Assembly (NCBI GenBank): GCA_015039365.1
Contig: WION01000129.1
Coordinates: 1-64,000, forward strand
Direction: 5' to 3'
Source of the DNA: Amanita rubescens
Taxonomy: Eukaryota; Basidiomycota; Agaricomycetes; Agaricales; Amanitaceae
DNA: 64,000 bases
This document shows, in pieces, positions 32,038-44,945 of the stretch; position 1 is the first letter of the stretch, and each line of letters begins with the position of its first letter. Under the pieces are notes generated by a model. It saw only the letters and a program-made list of their open reading frames with translations, searched no databases and was not told where the DNA came from. The translations under genes were made by a program, and so were the position numbers.

Positions 32038-33918
32038 CCCGCTTCCGGTGTTGCAATATGTAAGCGTTCACCGTCTCGCTCCTATATGTCTCAAGAAGCT
32101 TTGGCGTCCCTCAATGTGCTAACTCCCGGCCTCCCCCTCACGTTGAGGGGTATACATATGCAGTTTTTTGCATTTTAATTGTGCAGGAGTAGTGACGTTG
32201 GAGCGATGAATAGAAGCTGTTTCAACATACGAGGGATATTCAGAAGGTATGCCTCTGCTTTCGTCTTCTTTTTTCGTACGGCTTATGTTGTTTGCCAGTA
32301 CTCGGAAGAAGGATGGTTTGGAGTGCTGTGGGCGTTTGCACGAGGGATGGTTTTGTTCTCGATGCATATGTCATATAGCTTTTCGCGCCATTTTCGTTGT
32401 GCTCTATTTTTCATCTGAAATGTGTTTTTTATTCGAGGCTCATATACTCCTCGTGATCTTTCACAAGCGTTTTCTCGTGTATTTATTTCTCGGACATTAG
32501 TGCGCGACTCTGGCTCGAGTCATCTGGTGACGAGCTCTTGCTATGATGCCTGAAACGCGAATAGTTGTCCTTATCTGGACCTCTCCCGCACCTTTCCCGC
32601 ACCATTCAAGCGTATTCTTCCTCTTTGGGATTTCGGGATTATTTTCCCGCTTCATCTGACCATGTTCACTCCAATCATATTTGGAGGAATAGCACGGTTG
32701 CGCTGCTGGAGCCGAAAAGCTGGCTCTGGCAACTAAGCGTGGAATATGCTGACAAAGCGGTTAGTGTGGGCAACTGCACCGTGTCCTCCAGAGCTGATCA
32801 AGTATCAATATCTTGCCCCACCTTCACCACAGCTGATCCATGTTGGGATTTGGATACGGTTACGGATAATATAAGTTGATTAGTCAATATACGAGGGCGC
32901 ACGATGTCTTAGATGGGGGTGAGCACGTTATTATTAGCTGCACAGCCTTTACGTATTTATACGAACTCTACTGATTTCACTCGCAGCTCGGACAATACCG
33001 ACGCTCGCCGTTATTTCCAACAATCCATAATGCCCTAGACCCCAGACTATGTTCCTGTGCCCTCCAGTTTATTATTATAGCCAAAAAAAGGATGGCCTCG
33101 GACATGCCACGCAAAGCGGTGGCCCACATCGCCAAGTATCAATATCATTGCTTACATAACGTTCTTCATCCAGCCGTCTTTCTAACTATAGGTGTAGATC
33201 CAGCCTGGAATTTTCAACCATTGAACAAAATTACTCTGGCTGACTCATTATGTCTATGGGACTTTAAGCTTTACGCCTCTTATATCTAGTTTTCAAATAT
33301 GTGGAATTCTGCCTTCTCAGGGTGACGGTGACGATACGTAAAATCAACCAACAACCAATTGAATCAAGTTAATACACCGGGTTCATTGCGGTAAGGTCCC
33401 AATAGTACTCATTCAGTTCAGAAAGGCCTAGTCTAGCCCTTTACATAAATAAGAGCAGCTGATCGATGATTGGTTGATCAATTGAATAACATTTCGCTTC
33501 ATGCTCTCAATACGCAAGTGCCCGAGTGCACCTCCAGGCCCAGCCTCCACTGGGTCTAGTTTTTTTACTTCCGACGAGCTCCGGAAAACTGGAAAATAAT
33601 TGCGAGTGTTACTTAAACGTTCAACACCGCAATCCCAATAAAAAATCGGTGACTGTTCAGCATTTCGTTGTGGATTGAACGTAATCTGATGTGGACTCGT
33701 GCTTGAACCCAGCACTCGTCGCTGCCAACCAGAACATTATTAGTTTTCTGTGAGCGTGAATTAGTTCTCACTGATGACCGTGCTGGCAGAATGCTGGACT
33801 CCAGCCGTGTCAGTACTGCGACGACCTGGTAACATGGCTCGAGCGTGGGAGTGTATAATGCAACGCCCGTCGCAGCACAGCTTTGACTTGGCCGTCGACC
33901 CTGCAGGAGGCTATTCCA
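32038..33918. other. Region with no recognised gene
   Basis: Scattered splice-like sites up to about 32,250, then non-coding sequence, including a second copy of the 30,703 segment near 33,100. The promoter of gene B presumably lies near 33,800. Confidence 0.35.
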
Positions 33919-36432
33919 ATGCAGAACGAACCTTCGAGCGAACAGCTCCGCCAGAAATTCCGAAGTCTCACAACCCTACTCCGTGTTGTCCTATCTCTTC
34001 GCATAGGTTATCCGACGTCGTCAGGTGATGCAGCACCCTCATCATTGACGAATAGTCATCACGTACTTGAAGCGATAGCGTCTATCCTAATAATTGATCT
34101 TGAAGTTGTCGCTGTTATGGCTTTCTCTGATGACAGTGGTGGGCTTGTGATGCAGAATCAGGCACCCACTAGTCCGAGCGCATCAACACTGCCAGTAGGT
34201 CCTTCGAAAATGATGCTCCAACTTACATTAATGTCTCATTCAGAGCCAAGTCGATATCGAGCAGAATGACGCTGTGCCTTGCGATATTCCAACGCCACTC
34301 ATTTCGCCTGTTGTTGCGAACGATAGTACCAACGGTTCGTCTCCATCTTGACAGGCGTCGCAAATGTGGATTCTGATGCTCAATGGTCCAGGCTTAGGGA
34401 ATTTACACCCTGACATTGACACCGACACCAACAATGTCGATTTTCAAAACCTGAAGGTTGCTACTGTCTCTAATTCGCACTCCCCGAATGGAGTCTCACA
34501 AACAGAGTTTTCTCTTCTTGAGGGCAAGGATTTATGGCCTGAGGTTAAAGCCGGTAAATTTGAGAATGTACTAAACAGGTTTGTTTTCTGTTACTATTAT
34601 TTCCAGTACTGATGGACAATTAGCCAACAAGGGTTGTCAGATCACCTAAAAACCATATGCTCTTATCTCCAGGTGTACAAGAGCTCAACCACAAAAGATA
34701 GATCGGATATTGCAACCGCTTTTTCTCGATATCTTATCATAACCTGCTGGAGGAAGATGTATAGAAGAATAAGCAGCTGGTCATCTTTAGGGCTTTTGCA
34801 CACCTTAAGGGCTTTTGACGAAGGAACATTACAAGGGATGGCACACAAAGCGGAAACGGTGGATGATGACGCGGACGAGGACAGGGATACAAGACAGGAA
34901 CCAAACAATGATCGAAGCCTGGCTCTCTTCTTATCTACCAGTAATCAAGAGACACTCGAGCTTTTAATGGCTGAAGACAGCAAGGCTCTTCAAGCTGCTA
35001 CTCGCCTTCAGGCAGTTGCGTGCGAGTCAAACAACATATACCGCCCTGACACCGTTGTCGATTTTCACATCTTCTTTACTTCCCTCCTCATTAACTACGC
35101 TAAGCAATTGGCGGATCTGGCCAAGGTCGGCGGGTGGGGTCAACGCGGGAAATCTGTCGATGCCACTAAAATCTTATCGTCAGCACGCATCTTCTTGCCT
35201 TTTGCCCTAGCGCTCTATAATGTCGCACACTCGAATGCCACGCGCAAGCATCTGAAGATGCTCAATAACAGCGGACAGCTGTTTTTGCCCACAGCTCATG
35301 AGGCGTCGATATATATGGAGTTCGGTCGGACCCATGGGATTTTTTTCGGAAGAACAGATACCACCGCTCAGGCTCCTGCGAATGAGGCTCAGAATGACGA
35401 TCCAGAAGACGTGTCGAACGAGGAGAATGATTTATGCACAACAGAGTCGACAACAACCACAACGGTGTTCAGGAGATGGATAATGACTTTCGTCAGCCAC
35501 CTCTCAGCGAAGCGCGTCCTCGAAAAACACGTGTCAGAAGTTCTGCCAATGAATGCCGAGGTCGATCTCCGCCTCCTTTCAGTGAAACGCCCCCAGACGA
35601 GTCCTGATTCCTGGGATCAAATGAAGGATATAATTCGTAAAGCAGTGGAAAAGGGTAACACCAATTCGCTGAGTATGACAGTTTTGGATATTGCAACAAT
35701 ACTCGATACCCTCACCAATCTTATTAAAGATTGCCTCAGTTCTCCCAATAGCACGGACGGCCGCCATCCCATCATCCAGTTATTTGAGCTGCGGGATAAC
35801 CAAGTAAGGGGGCGACTTGCACGTTGATGCATGCTGACGGTCGTTGGAGGTCGTACCAAGACCAATTTCAAAATTCCGTGGAAGTCAACATTGTGAGGCC
35901 ATATTGGCATCGTTCAGTATGTTCTATGCCGCCGCGAAGCTCGTGGATGATAACGCAGAATTACTGAATATCACCAAGGTATTTTGCACGCCCACTCCTC
36001 TCGGCTGGCTTGACTCTGGTGCAGAAACTGAACAACGTCAGAATTGGGGTTTCGAAGCTCTGTTGCCCAGTCTGTTGGGATCTACTATCGATTTTGCAGA
36101 ATCAGCGTTCGAAGAAAGGGTTGCCAAAGAATCTGTTTGTTCACGGCCGTCATCCCACGCTTCACGAAGTTGATTTGCCTGATTGGCTTCCCTCCGATGT
36201 ACTGACTGCAATGGTCAATTGGTACGAGTCGAAGTTATACGAAGGGCTTTGTAATCTGGAAAAGATGGTCGAATCACAAACGGAACGCCGATCACACCGG
36301 CGCAATCCCTCTGGGCAAAGCGAACGTTCAGTCAAAAGTGATACCAGTGACAATTTGGAGCCCAAGCAGTTCAAAGAAATTGTAATGGAAGCTATACAAA
36401 CGCAAGCTGCGGCCGCGGCTGGCCCTTCCTGA
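33919..36432 (+). CDS. OTT_1508-like nucleic-acid deaminase family protein (gene B, intact)
   Basis: Six exons join in phase: 33919-34194, 34244-34325, 34398-34578, 34624-35803, 35850-35978 and 36025-36432, with introns of 45-72 nt; the total is 2,256 nt, 751 residues. The catalytic motifs are complete: QHCEA (H587, E589) and GVSKLCCPVCW (C630, C633), followed by GRHP and LPDWLP. The HCE histidine and two cysteines bind zinc and the glutamate moves protons in this deaminase fold. The upstream part shares CWRKMY, SLALFL and HxKM segments with gene A, but gene B lacks the Thr/Glu repeat. The introns before both motif exons match gene A. The two 5' introns (34195-34243, 34326-34397) are less certain. 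The substrate is unknown. Confidence 0.75.
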
Positions 36433-36869
36433 TGACTTCCAAGCCACCATGCCGTGAGTTTAACCTTTTCTACATTGCATTAGGGCTAACTATCACTACT
36501 AGCAATCACTATAGCACCCCGTGGAAATCGATGCAGAACTAACAGATCGCACTATCGTCTACAGCCACGCTAGCGTTTTACTAGTTTTTTATTTGTCACT
36601 ATAGGTTTTAAATGACTTATAGCATAGAATGCCATTTTGTTCGTGCTCAGGTAGCCCTACACTCCGTGAGAATTTCAAGTTGCAGGACTGCACTGTGGTA
36701 CTCGGTACTGCCTGAAGCCTTTCCACTTCGTGATGACCGGGACGTACTACGGAGATATGCTCACGAGTCAGGCCTGAAGGCCTGGTCTCTTTCCCACCGT
36801 GCAACCGGCATGCTCCGGATCGTCTATATATCTGTTTTACCAAACCGCTGGTTTGCGAGGCTCTAGTTT
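36433..36869. other. Region with no recognised gene
   Basis: It separates gene B from the inner end of the right inverted-repeat arm. Similarity to the left arm decays here. Confidence 0.4.
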
Positions 36870-38355
36870 CCCTCTGTGGTGCCGAAGAGAATGCCTGTTC
36901 TTTCCTGACCGCAGGAATCACCCGACTCCTCACTTACATCTTATGTTCGACGGCGTTCAAACGTCATATCGAGGTCATTTCAAACGACGGGCAGAAGATC
37001 CTGACCCATCTGATGCCTATCTACGCATATCATGATGAGTATCTAGAGTATGGGTACGAGAACGGGATAAGGCGAAATACCACGCGAACCACGCCAGCTA
37101 CCGAAACCACACCAGCTAGCGGAACCTGAAACAACGACAGCTACCGAAACCACGCCAACTACCGAAACCACGACAGCTACCGAAACCACGTCAGCTGGAA
37201 AACCCGACGTCGGCTTCGGCGAGTCCAACGAGAACCAACGCGATGTTGACCCTAACATGAAATTGTTGGAATCGAGCAAGGTATGCAGATGTGCATAGCC
37301 TAAACACCGTGAAAAGGCTGATCAAACTGATGTAGGTTGATGTCCATCACAAAATTGATATATAAAAATTGGGTCAGAACTTTGATTTTTCAAATCATCG
37401 CAAGGCGCAATTTGGAATTTCTTGGCGCCGGGATACCTAAACAACCTGACGTCAAGATAAGATTTCTCGACGTCAACCACTTACAGTACAGGCGGCCGAC
37501 TTGGTCCCAGTACCGGCAAGTCATGACCCGTGCACTTTTGGATGGATCGGATAATCAATCAGGCCCACTGGGCTGCTATACCAGAAGGACACACCATTGA
37601 TCAAATTATTGACGTCTTGGAACGTAAGCTGATCAGTGAAGACCCCGGGTCGTGGAACCAGGGCGAAGCATTCAGGATTGTAAAAGGTTTCCAGAATTTG
37701 AAAGAAGATAAAGATCCTCCAGGACACCCATTTTCTGCGATCATGCATTGCGAGGCAGTGATTGCGGCACTTGCGGAGTATTTTCGTCGGCGTAAAGACC
37801 AATCGAAAATGAATCTCAATAACGACAAGGAGCTGCGCGAAGCTTGTCTGGTACGCATCTTGTGCATCACATGGAAGGTCCTTGATCGACCGTCATCTTT
37901 AGGAACTGGAAACAGGAACAATATCAGTATCAAAGCTTTGCTGCCCTGTATGCTGGCACCTTTTAACAAAGGTTCTCGGGAAGACGTCATCAATACAGGC
38001 TCGCGGCTGCCACTCCGTAATATACCCGGTGGTTTTACCTGATTGGCTATCTCAAGAGGATGAAGCTTCGATGCTGCAGTGCTTCCGGCAATACTTACGC
38101 CGTCACCTCATTGAATTCATAACGGAAGGGAATAGCCCGGTAGTCCCGAGCCCGCTTGGACAGAGTCGCACTGTGCAGAGCGATGCGTCAGGTATTAGTA
38201 CTTCAAGTAGCAACAATTTTGAACCGCAAACGCAGAACTCGGACTTGGACGTCAACAAGCCACCAGCCTGGTATGATACTATCTTGGAAAATTTGCCTAG
38301 GTCGTTGAGAAGAACGCGAGCATCAATCCGTGGCCAAATTCCGGTCAATCCGTGA
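36870..38355 (+). pseudogene. Broken copy of deaminase gene A (gene C)
   Basis: Homologous to gene A from the middle of its second exon to its stop. HCEA and SVSKLCCPVCW are still readable, with the same intron positions. It is disabled by an in-frame TGA in the shortened Thr/Glu repeat (about 37,127), a 2-nt deletion with a TAA at about 37,364 after the second intron, and loss of the whole 5' part. A 3-nt insertion near 38,163 is the only change in the last exon. Stops, frameshift and truncation make it a pseudogene. Confidence 0.85.
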
Positions 38356-38835
38356 CCAGATTGTACTATTACTTTGAACTTTCCTATGACTATGCCGTAT
38401 TCCTTTGATTATAGCTCCCTGAATGACAGCAGCAGTGGGAGAGTACTGAGCTCAAAGTATGCCTTTTACTATATTCCCTTTACTGTAACCACCGTTCCAT
38501 GCTTAGTATTCATTTCAGTTCACTCTTATGTCTGCTATGTGCATATGTGACGTATCGATATTTTTCTGTATTACTACTAGTTCAGTGTTGAACGTTTGAG
38601 TCCACAACTGCAAGGGCTGCAAGGAACTGTTCATAGATATAACCTGTGGATGAACAAGTAATGAGAGGATGGACGTTTGATTGACACGGCCATAGTAGTA
38701 TAAGAGTGCCGTCACGCGTGACGTGCCTACCAAATTGGGCGAACGCGCTGGTCAACGTGGGTTGGGGGGAGAACAAGACGATATTGTGACCGGCCTTATA
38801 GAGAAAAATGACAGAAGGACGCGTTGGGGAACTTT

Positions 38836-39210
38836 CTATCGCGAAAATACTGAATTAAATCAATCGTTTAGCGTGCGAGGCACGAATTGAGAGAAATGGA
38901 GCACTTACGGGCCCGGTGATAGAAGGAATGGCACTGGATGCGTGTTTCGTGCATAGAAGGTTGAAGGATGAATTTGAGTGAAGAAAAAAGTGAGAAGCCA
39001 ACGATAGAGGGGTCGCATGCGCCGAATAAGAGAGAATGTGCCACCAGCATGGCAACAATGTCAGCGAGAAAGCGAACGACGTGGTATTAGGGCTGGACTT
39101 ACTGAGAGGAATGCTTCCAAATTCCATTGAGCAACTTTCTATCGTGAAGATACATAATTAAAGGAATCGGTTAGCGTGCGAGACGCAAATTGAGAGAATG
39201 GAGCACTTAC
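38836..39210 (-). repeat. Two intron-like modules (mirror of 4298-4672)
   Basis: Segments 38836-38908 and 39139-39210, with the same GTAAGTG, GCTAA(C/A)C and GATAG features on the minus strand. Confidence 0.65.
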
Positions 39211-39873
39211 GGGCCTGGTGATAGAAGGAACAGCACATGATGCGTGTTTCATGCATAAAAAGTTAGTGTTCATTCGCCTCTTACCCCTCCACCTGAATCT
39301 TTTCTTTCCCAGTTCCCCCCCCCTTCCCTTTCTTCCTCACTTAGCTCTCTGTTGAATAATTCATCCTCAACCTGCCTAAACACCTTATCAGGAAGTGGCT
39401 TTGTGTATCTGATGATGAACAGATGAGGATTGAGAGAGAGACAACCTCCAACCTTGATATGCTTGCCTTTCAGTGATGTCATTCTTAGGTTTAAATAACC
39501 TTTTTGTAGCTGCCTGGAGTGCATGATCTAGCTTGCAGGTTCCCCTTGTGGCTCTGGGGGACTTGTCTACCTACACATAGTTGGTCAGACTTCTCTTAAT
39601 CCTCTTGATTGTCCCTAGTTCGCCTTTTACGCCATGGGCCAGAAGAAGCTCTGAAGCTCCACAACAGCGAATTAGGATCTATTTCTTGAATTGCGCGCCA
39701 GAAGAAGCTCTGAAGCAGCGCAACATAGATCAAGACACAGAGAGGGGGGAACAGAGCAGTCATCAAAACTAGCCGAATAGATCATACCTTGGGCATAATC
39801 CCAGCTGAAGTTGACTGCTGTTGGATGATGGTAACAGTGTGAGACGAGCCTAGAGAGCCTCGATGGAGCGCGC

Positions 39874-39950
39874 AGAGAGACAAAGAGAGACAAAGAGAGA
39901 CAAAGAGAGCCTAAGAGAGCCTAAGAGAGCCTAAGAGAGCTTGAGAGAGA
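39874..39950. repeat. 10-bp tandem repeat (GAGAGACAAA / GAGAGCCTAA)
   Basis: Mirror copy of the array at 3558-3634. Confidence 0.9.
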
Positions 39951-40920
39951 CTCAGGTCACATTTCGCACTGGGACTCAGCGTCTCTCCTCTCTTCACCTT
40001 CCTCTTATGTCATCCTCACGCAGAAACCACAGGAGTTAGACGTTGCGTCGCTCCCAGGGGCTAGACTTTCGGGTTACCCTTTCTCAATCGAACATGCGCA
40101 CCATCTTGCTGATTTACTGATTGGCCAGGCTTACCTTACTCTTTCAACGGTTCATTCATAGGTTAGATTCCATGCAACCTTTGTTGTGTCGCTTATGATC
40201 GGTTCCTCAGGTTGTCGAAGGAAGCCAGGTTGTGAATTGGTTTTAAAACGGGAATGTAACACCTGAACTGCAACCGAATGTCCATCCTCGTTCATCCACA
40301 GTGGATGGCGACGACGTGGATTGCTGCTAGCATAGCGGAAGAATCGTCGGGAGCATCGGCGACTGCCAAAAACGCGGTCGAGGTATGGAACCTGAGCCTC
40401 CAGCGTCTCTTTCTTCAAAATTCTCCCAGGTCCTCCCTGAATGCGTTCAAGCCGAGATAGGTGTCTTGTCCGCAGCAGCGACTTCATGTGAGGGATTTGG
40501 TCTTTTCGTCCTGAATTGGATATCTCCCGGAGACCAGCCTTGAATCTGCTGTTTTCCTGTAGTGTCAAGAGTTACCGGCACATTCTGCCCAGCTGGCCCG
40601 GGCTGGGACGATCCATAGTGACTTGAATACGCCATTTACTAAATTTGCGTCTCGTAAGCTGACCGGTCGCTCTAATTCTTTATCACCGCGATAGAAAGTT
40701 GCTCCATGAAATTCAGAAGCTTCAATATGTCCAGTTCTGATACCGCGTCGTTTGCTTTCTTGCTGACGTTGTGCGCGTTGGTGGCGGGTTCTCTCTTATT
40801 TGCCAGCGCATTCGAGTCCTCTACGATCGGCTTCGAGCGTCCTTCTTTATTTTCAACGCATCCTCCAACTTTTTATGCATGAAATGCGCATCCCGTGCCG
40901 TTCCTTCTATCACCAGGACT

Positions 40921-40993
40921 GTAAGCGTTCCATTTCTCTCAATTTGCATATTGCAAGCTAACCGATTCCTTTAGTCCCCTATTTTCATGATAG
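40921..40993 (+). repeat. Intron-like 73-bp module
   Basis: GTAAGCG start, GCTAACC word and CATGATAG end, followed by AAAGTTGCTCAAT. Mirror of 2515-2587. Confidence 0.6.
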
Positions 40994-41693
40994 AAAGTTG
41001 CTCAATACATCCTTTGGAAATTTTCCTCCATACCGTCAGTCGCGATACACTCGCGTTCGCCCAATTTGGCAGATACATATCCAACTGCAGGCTCACCTTC
41101 CTCGCAGTTATCTCTCCTCTCGCAACGTACGCCTACGAACGTAATCGTCAGGTGTTGTTTGGCGGGTTTGATCGCACGTCACCCGTTCCACGGAAGGAGA
41201 GAATCGGCATAGTTCTGGCAATTCTGGCAAGCTGACACACGTTTTGCGTTTGCAAGTCACTGAAAAATGTCATTGGACATCAGATTCCGCCTAAAAGCGT
41301 TCACTCGCGTACGTCTTGATTGCTATATTGAGCTCTACCCCCGTAAGTCACCATTTTGCCTCTTTCTTGTTCTGCACGCCACTGAATCGGTTTTGCCCCG
41401 TTTTTCCCTGATAGAAGGCTGTGAACGCCATCCATGTACATATCCTGCCTCGCTCAAATTCCGTCGTCCTCGCTGTAGCCAACGTTCTTTGCTTTGGCAG
41501 CTTTACAAGTTCAATCGCTCTGCGTACGCATCTCTTGTATTTCGTCTTTATTAATAAATCATTTGGGCTGCGGTGTGAGCTCTCTTTTTTCTTCGAACGT
41601 TGCACTAAGTCTTGTCTTTTTGTATTCCTACTTATGTGTCAACAACCTCAATTTGTGACGACTCAAGCTAAGCTAATACGTAAAGAATTCTTG

Positions 41694-42803
41694 CTATGTA
41701 CGTCTTTTCCGGAACAACGATTTGGAGTGAACCTTCAAGTAGTTTTTTACGACACCTATCCACTGCCGAATCTCTTCATTGACCTCCTTGTTTTTGCTCT
41801 TCTTCCGCAGCTCACCCCACAATTTCAGTTCCTCCTTCAGGTCCTTGAAGTAATCCTGGTAGTGTTCAAACATATTATCGTCTAACTCCTCTTCGTTCAT
41901 AGTCTCTGACTCAATCTTGTACATCTTCCTTGCCACGTCAAGATCTTCAATACGGCAAAGCTTCAGCCCAGTATGGCAACTTTGGCTAAAGGTGAGTACT
42001 GCGTGGATCGTCCCTCCGGGCAGGATAAAACGTGTTTGTTCATCGTCCAACAGCAACAACTCCAACCCTTCTAATCGATCAATGGCGTCTTCGGTTGAAA
42101 AGGTAGTGAGCCCTGAAAAATGCTCTCGCACGTAGATATCAAGATTGCTCGGGGTGGGAGGCCAACAAAGCCAGAGTTTTCGTCCATTGATATGCTGGAT
42201 GAGCTGGGACGATCCGCAGTAATCTGTATGGGGGCCTGTGATGGCTCCTATCGGGATAAGACAGCTTGCCCAGGCCCACGGTAAGAGCGAGTCATGGTCT
42301 GATTTCTTCTTTTCCGTTTTCCTCTCGCACACAAACTCCGTACAGTCCTCGACCAGGTTCGGTAATAGGTTAACTTTATCTAGGCCAGAGGATGATGCAG
42401 GAATGGTGAGAGCGCCAATCTGGAGAACCTTTTCACCCGAACTGTCTCCAGACAAGGGAAACAATTTTAACAGCTTTTCGATCGGGGTGTGGTTTGCGGG
42501 ACCATTGCGTAAAAAATTGACAATACTGGCATGGTCGCCATTTCTTCTCGCCTCAGATAAGTCCGTTATGACATGCGACATGTCTGGTTTGTCCGAGTCC
42601 TCCTTCGAGAGGTGTCCGGCACTCTGAGCTTGGATAATGATGATATGTTTTAATTCTGGCCCATGTGGCCATGAAGGGACCGATTCCGAGGACCTGGATA
42701 GGACCGTCACTAACTTCGAAAGGATTTTCCGCCCTTGTTCATGCAGCGTTGGGTGCGCAGCGTCGGTGATATCCTTACTCTGCCACCGATGATATTCTTC
42801 CAT
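41694..42803 (-). CDS. JmjC-type Fe(II)/2-oxoglutarate dioxygenase-like protein (right copy)
   Basis: Translates to the same 369 residues as 705-1814, with the HxD (192, 194), K209 and H267 ligands all kept. The two genes face each other across the 30-kb loop. Identity of the full protein means either a very recent duplication or gene conversion between arms. The next repeat unit outward (43,511-45,707) lacks the gene, so carriage by the unit is variable. Ligand conservation argues for a working enzyme; expression and substrate are unknown. Confidence 0.75.
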   Translation of the reverse strand: MEEYHRWQSKDITDAAHPTLHEQGRKILSKLVTVLSRSSESVPSWPHGPELKHIIIIQAQSAGHLSKEDSDKPDMSHVITDLSEARRNGDHASIVNFLRNGPANHTPIEKLLKLFPLSGDSSGEKVLQIGALTIPASSSGLDKVNLLPNLVEDCTEFVCERKTEKKKSDHDSLLPWAWASCLIPIGAITGPHTDYCGSSQLIQHINGRKLWLCWPPTPSNLDIYVREHFSGLTTFSTEDAIDRLEGLELLLLDDEQTRFILPGGTIHAVLTFSQSCHTGLKLCRIEDLDVARKMYKIESETMNEEELDDNMFEHYQDYFKDLKEELKLWGELRKKSKNKEVNEEIRQWIGVVKNYLKVHSKSLFRKRRT

Positions 42804-42928
42804 GATCCATGAGGGAGCTAAAATATATTTTCAGAGACTTGTTTCTTGGTAGAGAGGAGCGGATCATATTACTGCTGCGATCGAAGGTCATCGAGTCTGT
42901 TCGAGCTCGTTTTTTCGGTTTTTGTGAG

Positions 42929-43325
42929 TCACCATCTATCGTTGCTAGGTAAGAATGCTTTCAAGTTCGGTTCTTGGCATTCTCGTACCGTGACTTGGCT
43001 CAACTGCATCATGATCTCCCCCTCCAGATGTTGAATCGAGTTGCTTAGACGTTCGGCGCTTGCTGTTGGCAGAGTAGTTTCTAGCGTTTCTCCATGTGAA
43101 TGAAAAGTCGTCCAAGAAATACAATGAGATTTCCGGATGTCGGGTGTAGGGTTTGCCATTGTCATGCCTACGTTTGTCTGCATATCTCCAGCCGTCTTCA
43201 GTCTTATAATAAACCTGGTGTTTTTCGTAGTTTTTCGGCCGTTCTATTGTGCGTTGAAAGTTTAGGGTATCAATAACTTCCTGTGTATCTGAACTTTCGA
43301 CCCCAATATCTCCAATTTCGCCCAC
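42929..43325 (-). CDS. Coding-like stretch upstream of the right JmjC gene
   Basis: Identical to 183-579. The same two overlapping frames and the same doubt apply: 5' exons of the JmjC gene or a remnant. Confidence 0.3.
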
Positions 43326-43568
43326 GTCGGCCTGTGGAGAATGGGGACCAACGAAGATTTTGTACTCTATCCGTTTGGATTTGTTTTTGAACGATTTTCT
43401 AAAGATTGATGGGTATTGTTCTTACAAGGTGGTATTTTGTCAGTTTAATTATTGAGGACTAGATTTCTCAGTGATACCTTGGGCCATTCTTAAAATAGAA
43501 TTTCAATGGGTATCAAGCCTTGGGATATCGGTAATGAGAGCGCGTGATCACGCCGAGTCAGAAATTAG

Positions 43569-43668
43569 AGAGAGGGACAAAGAGAGCCAAAGAGAGCCAA
43601 AGAGAGCCAAAGAGAGCCTAAGAGAGTTTGAGAGAGTTTGAGAGAGTTTGAGAGAGTTTGAGAGAGAT
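43569..43668. repeat. 10-bp tandem repeat (GAGAGCCAAA / GAGAGTTTGA)
   Basis: About ten decamer copies at the start of the second repeat unit. Confidence 0.9.
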
Positions 43669-44570
43669 TCGCCCCTTTCAATTGGCAGGACTCGGCGTTG
43701 CCTCGACAGCTTCTCTCCTCTCTTCACCTTCCTCTTATGTCATCCTCACGCAGAAACCACACGTTGCGTTGCTCGGGATAGACTTTCGGGTCGCCCTTTC
43801 CCAATCGAACATGCGTACCATCTTGCTGGTTTACTGATTGGCCAGGCTACCTTACTCTTTCAACGGTTCATCCATAGGTTAGATTCCATGCCACCTGATG
43901 TCCATGCTCTTTTACTGGTTCATCCACAGGTTAGATTTCGCTATTATGAACAGTTCCTGACGTCATTGAAGTTCTTGCAGTTGTGGATGACGACGATGTG
44001 GATCATTGCTTCTGGCACAACGGGGGAATCGTCGGGAGCATCGGCGATTGCCAAAAACGCTATCGGGGTATGGAACCTGACTGTGTCTCGTTCGCAGCAC
44101 CGGCCCCTGAAATCTTCATGTGAAGGATTTGGTCTTTTCCGGCAGCATTCACCTTCCAACAATTTAATAGAGTCCTCCCCTCGCGGTCGTCCTGAATTGG
44201 ATGTCTCCCAAACAGCAGCCTTGAATCGGCTGCTTTCCCGTAGTGTCAAGACAACTCCGAGAACGCTCAGGCTGGAACGGTCCATAGCGACAGTACGTCA
44301 TTTTACGTCTCGCAAGCTGACCTGTTGCTCTAATCCTTTATCACTGCGATAGAAAGTTGCTCAATGGAATCCAGAAGCTTTGCCTTCAATACGTCCGGTC
44401 CTAATACTGCGTCGTTCGCTTTCTTGCTGATGTTGTGCCCCTTGGTGGCGGGTTCTCTCTTATTCGGTACATACGGCTCCTCTGCCATCAGCCTCTAGCA
44501 TCTTTGCGCATCCTCCAACTTTTTATGCATGAAACACGCATCCTGTGCTGTTCCTTCTATCACCAGGCCC

Positions 44571-44945
44571 GTAAGTGCTCCATTCTCTCAATTTGCGTCT
44601 CGCACGCTAACCGATTCCTTTAATTATGTATCTCCACGATAGAAAGTTGCTCAATGGAATTCGGAAGCATTCCTCTCAGTAAGTCCAGCCCTAATACCCC
44701 GTCGTTCGCTTTCTCGCTGACGTTGTTGCCATGCTGGCGGCACATTCTCCCTTATTCGGCGCATGCGACCCCTCTATCGTTGGCTTCTCACTTTTTTCTT
44801 CACTCCAATGCATCCTTCAACTTTCTATGCACGAAACACGCATCCAGTGCCATTCCTTCTATCACCGGGCCCGTAAGTGCTCCATTTCTCTCAATTCGTG
44901 CCTCGTATGCTAACCGATACATTTAATTACGTATTTCCGCGATAG
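44571..44945 (+). repeat. Two intron-like modules in the second repeat unit
   Basis: Segments 44571-44642 and 44873-44945 with 230 bp between, the same lengths as at 4298-4672. Related, weaker copies end at GATAG near 44,350 and 45,369. Confidence 0.65.

Larger units (their letters stand above)
38356..41693. repeat. Low-coding repeat block of the right arm
   Basis: Mirror image of 1815-5153. Bases 39,960-41,690 are also a direct, diverged copy of 43,690-45,530, whereas 38,590-39,260 matches 44,560-45,100 in inverted orientation. No gene is recognised. Confidence 0.7.
36870..43509. repeat. Right arm of the ~6.6-kb inverted repeat
   Basis: Reverse complement of 1-6640. From the inside out it holds the broken deaminase copy C (36870-38355), low-coding repeat modules, the 10-bp array, and the JmjC gene on the minus strand. 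It ends at a CTTGGGCCATTC... box (43476-43510) that recurs at 45674-45707. Confidence 0.93.

Noticed and set aside
41421..41885. 154-residue frame antisense to the right JmjC gene (and its mirror at 1623-2087)
   Set aside because: It is the shadow of the JmjC coding strand and downstream repeat, with no recognisable motif.
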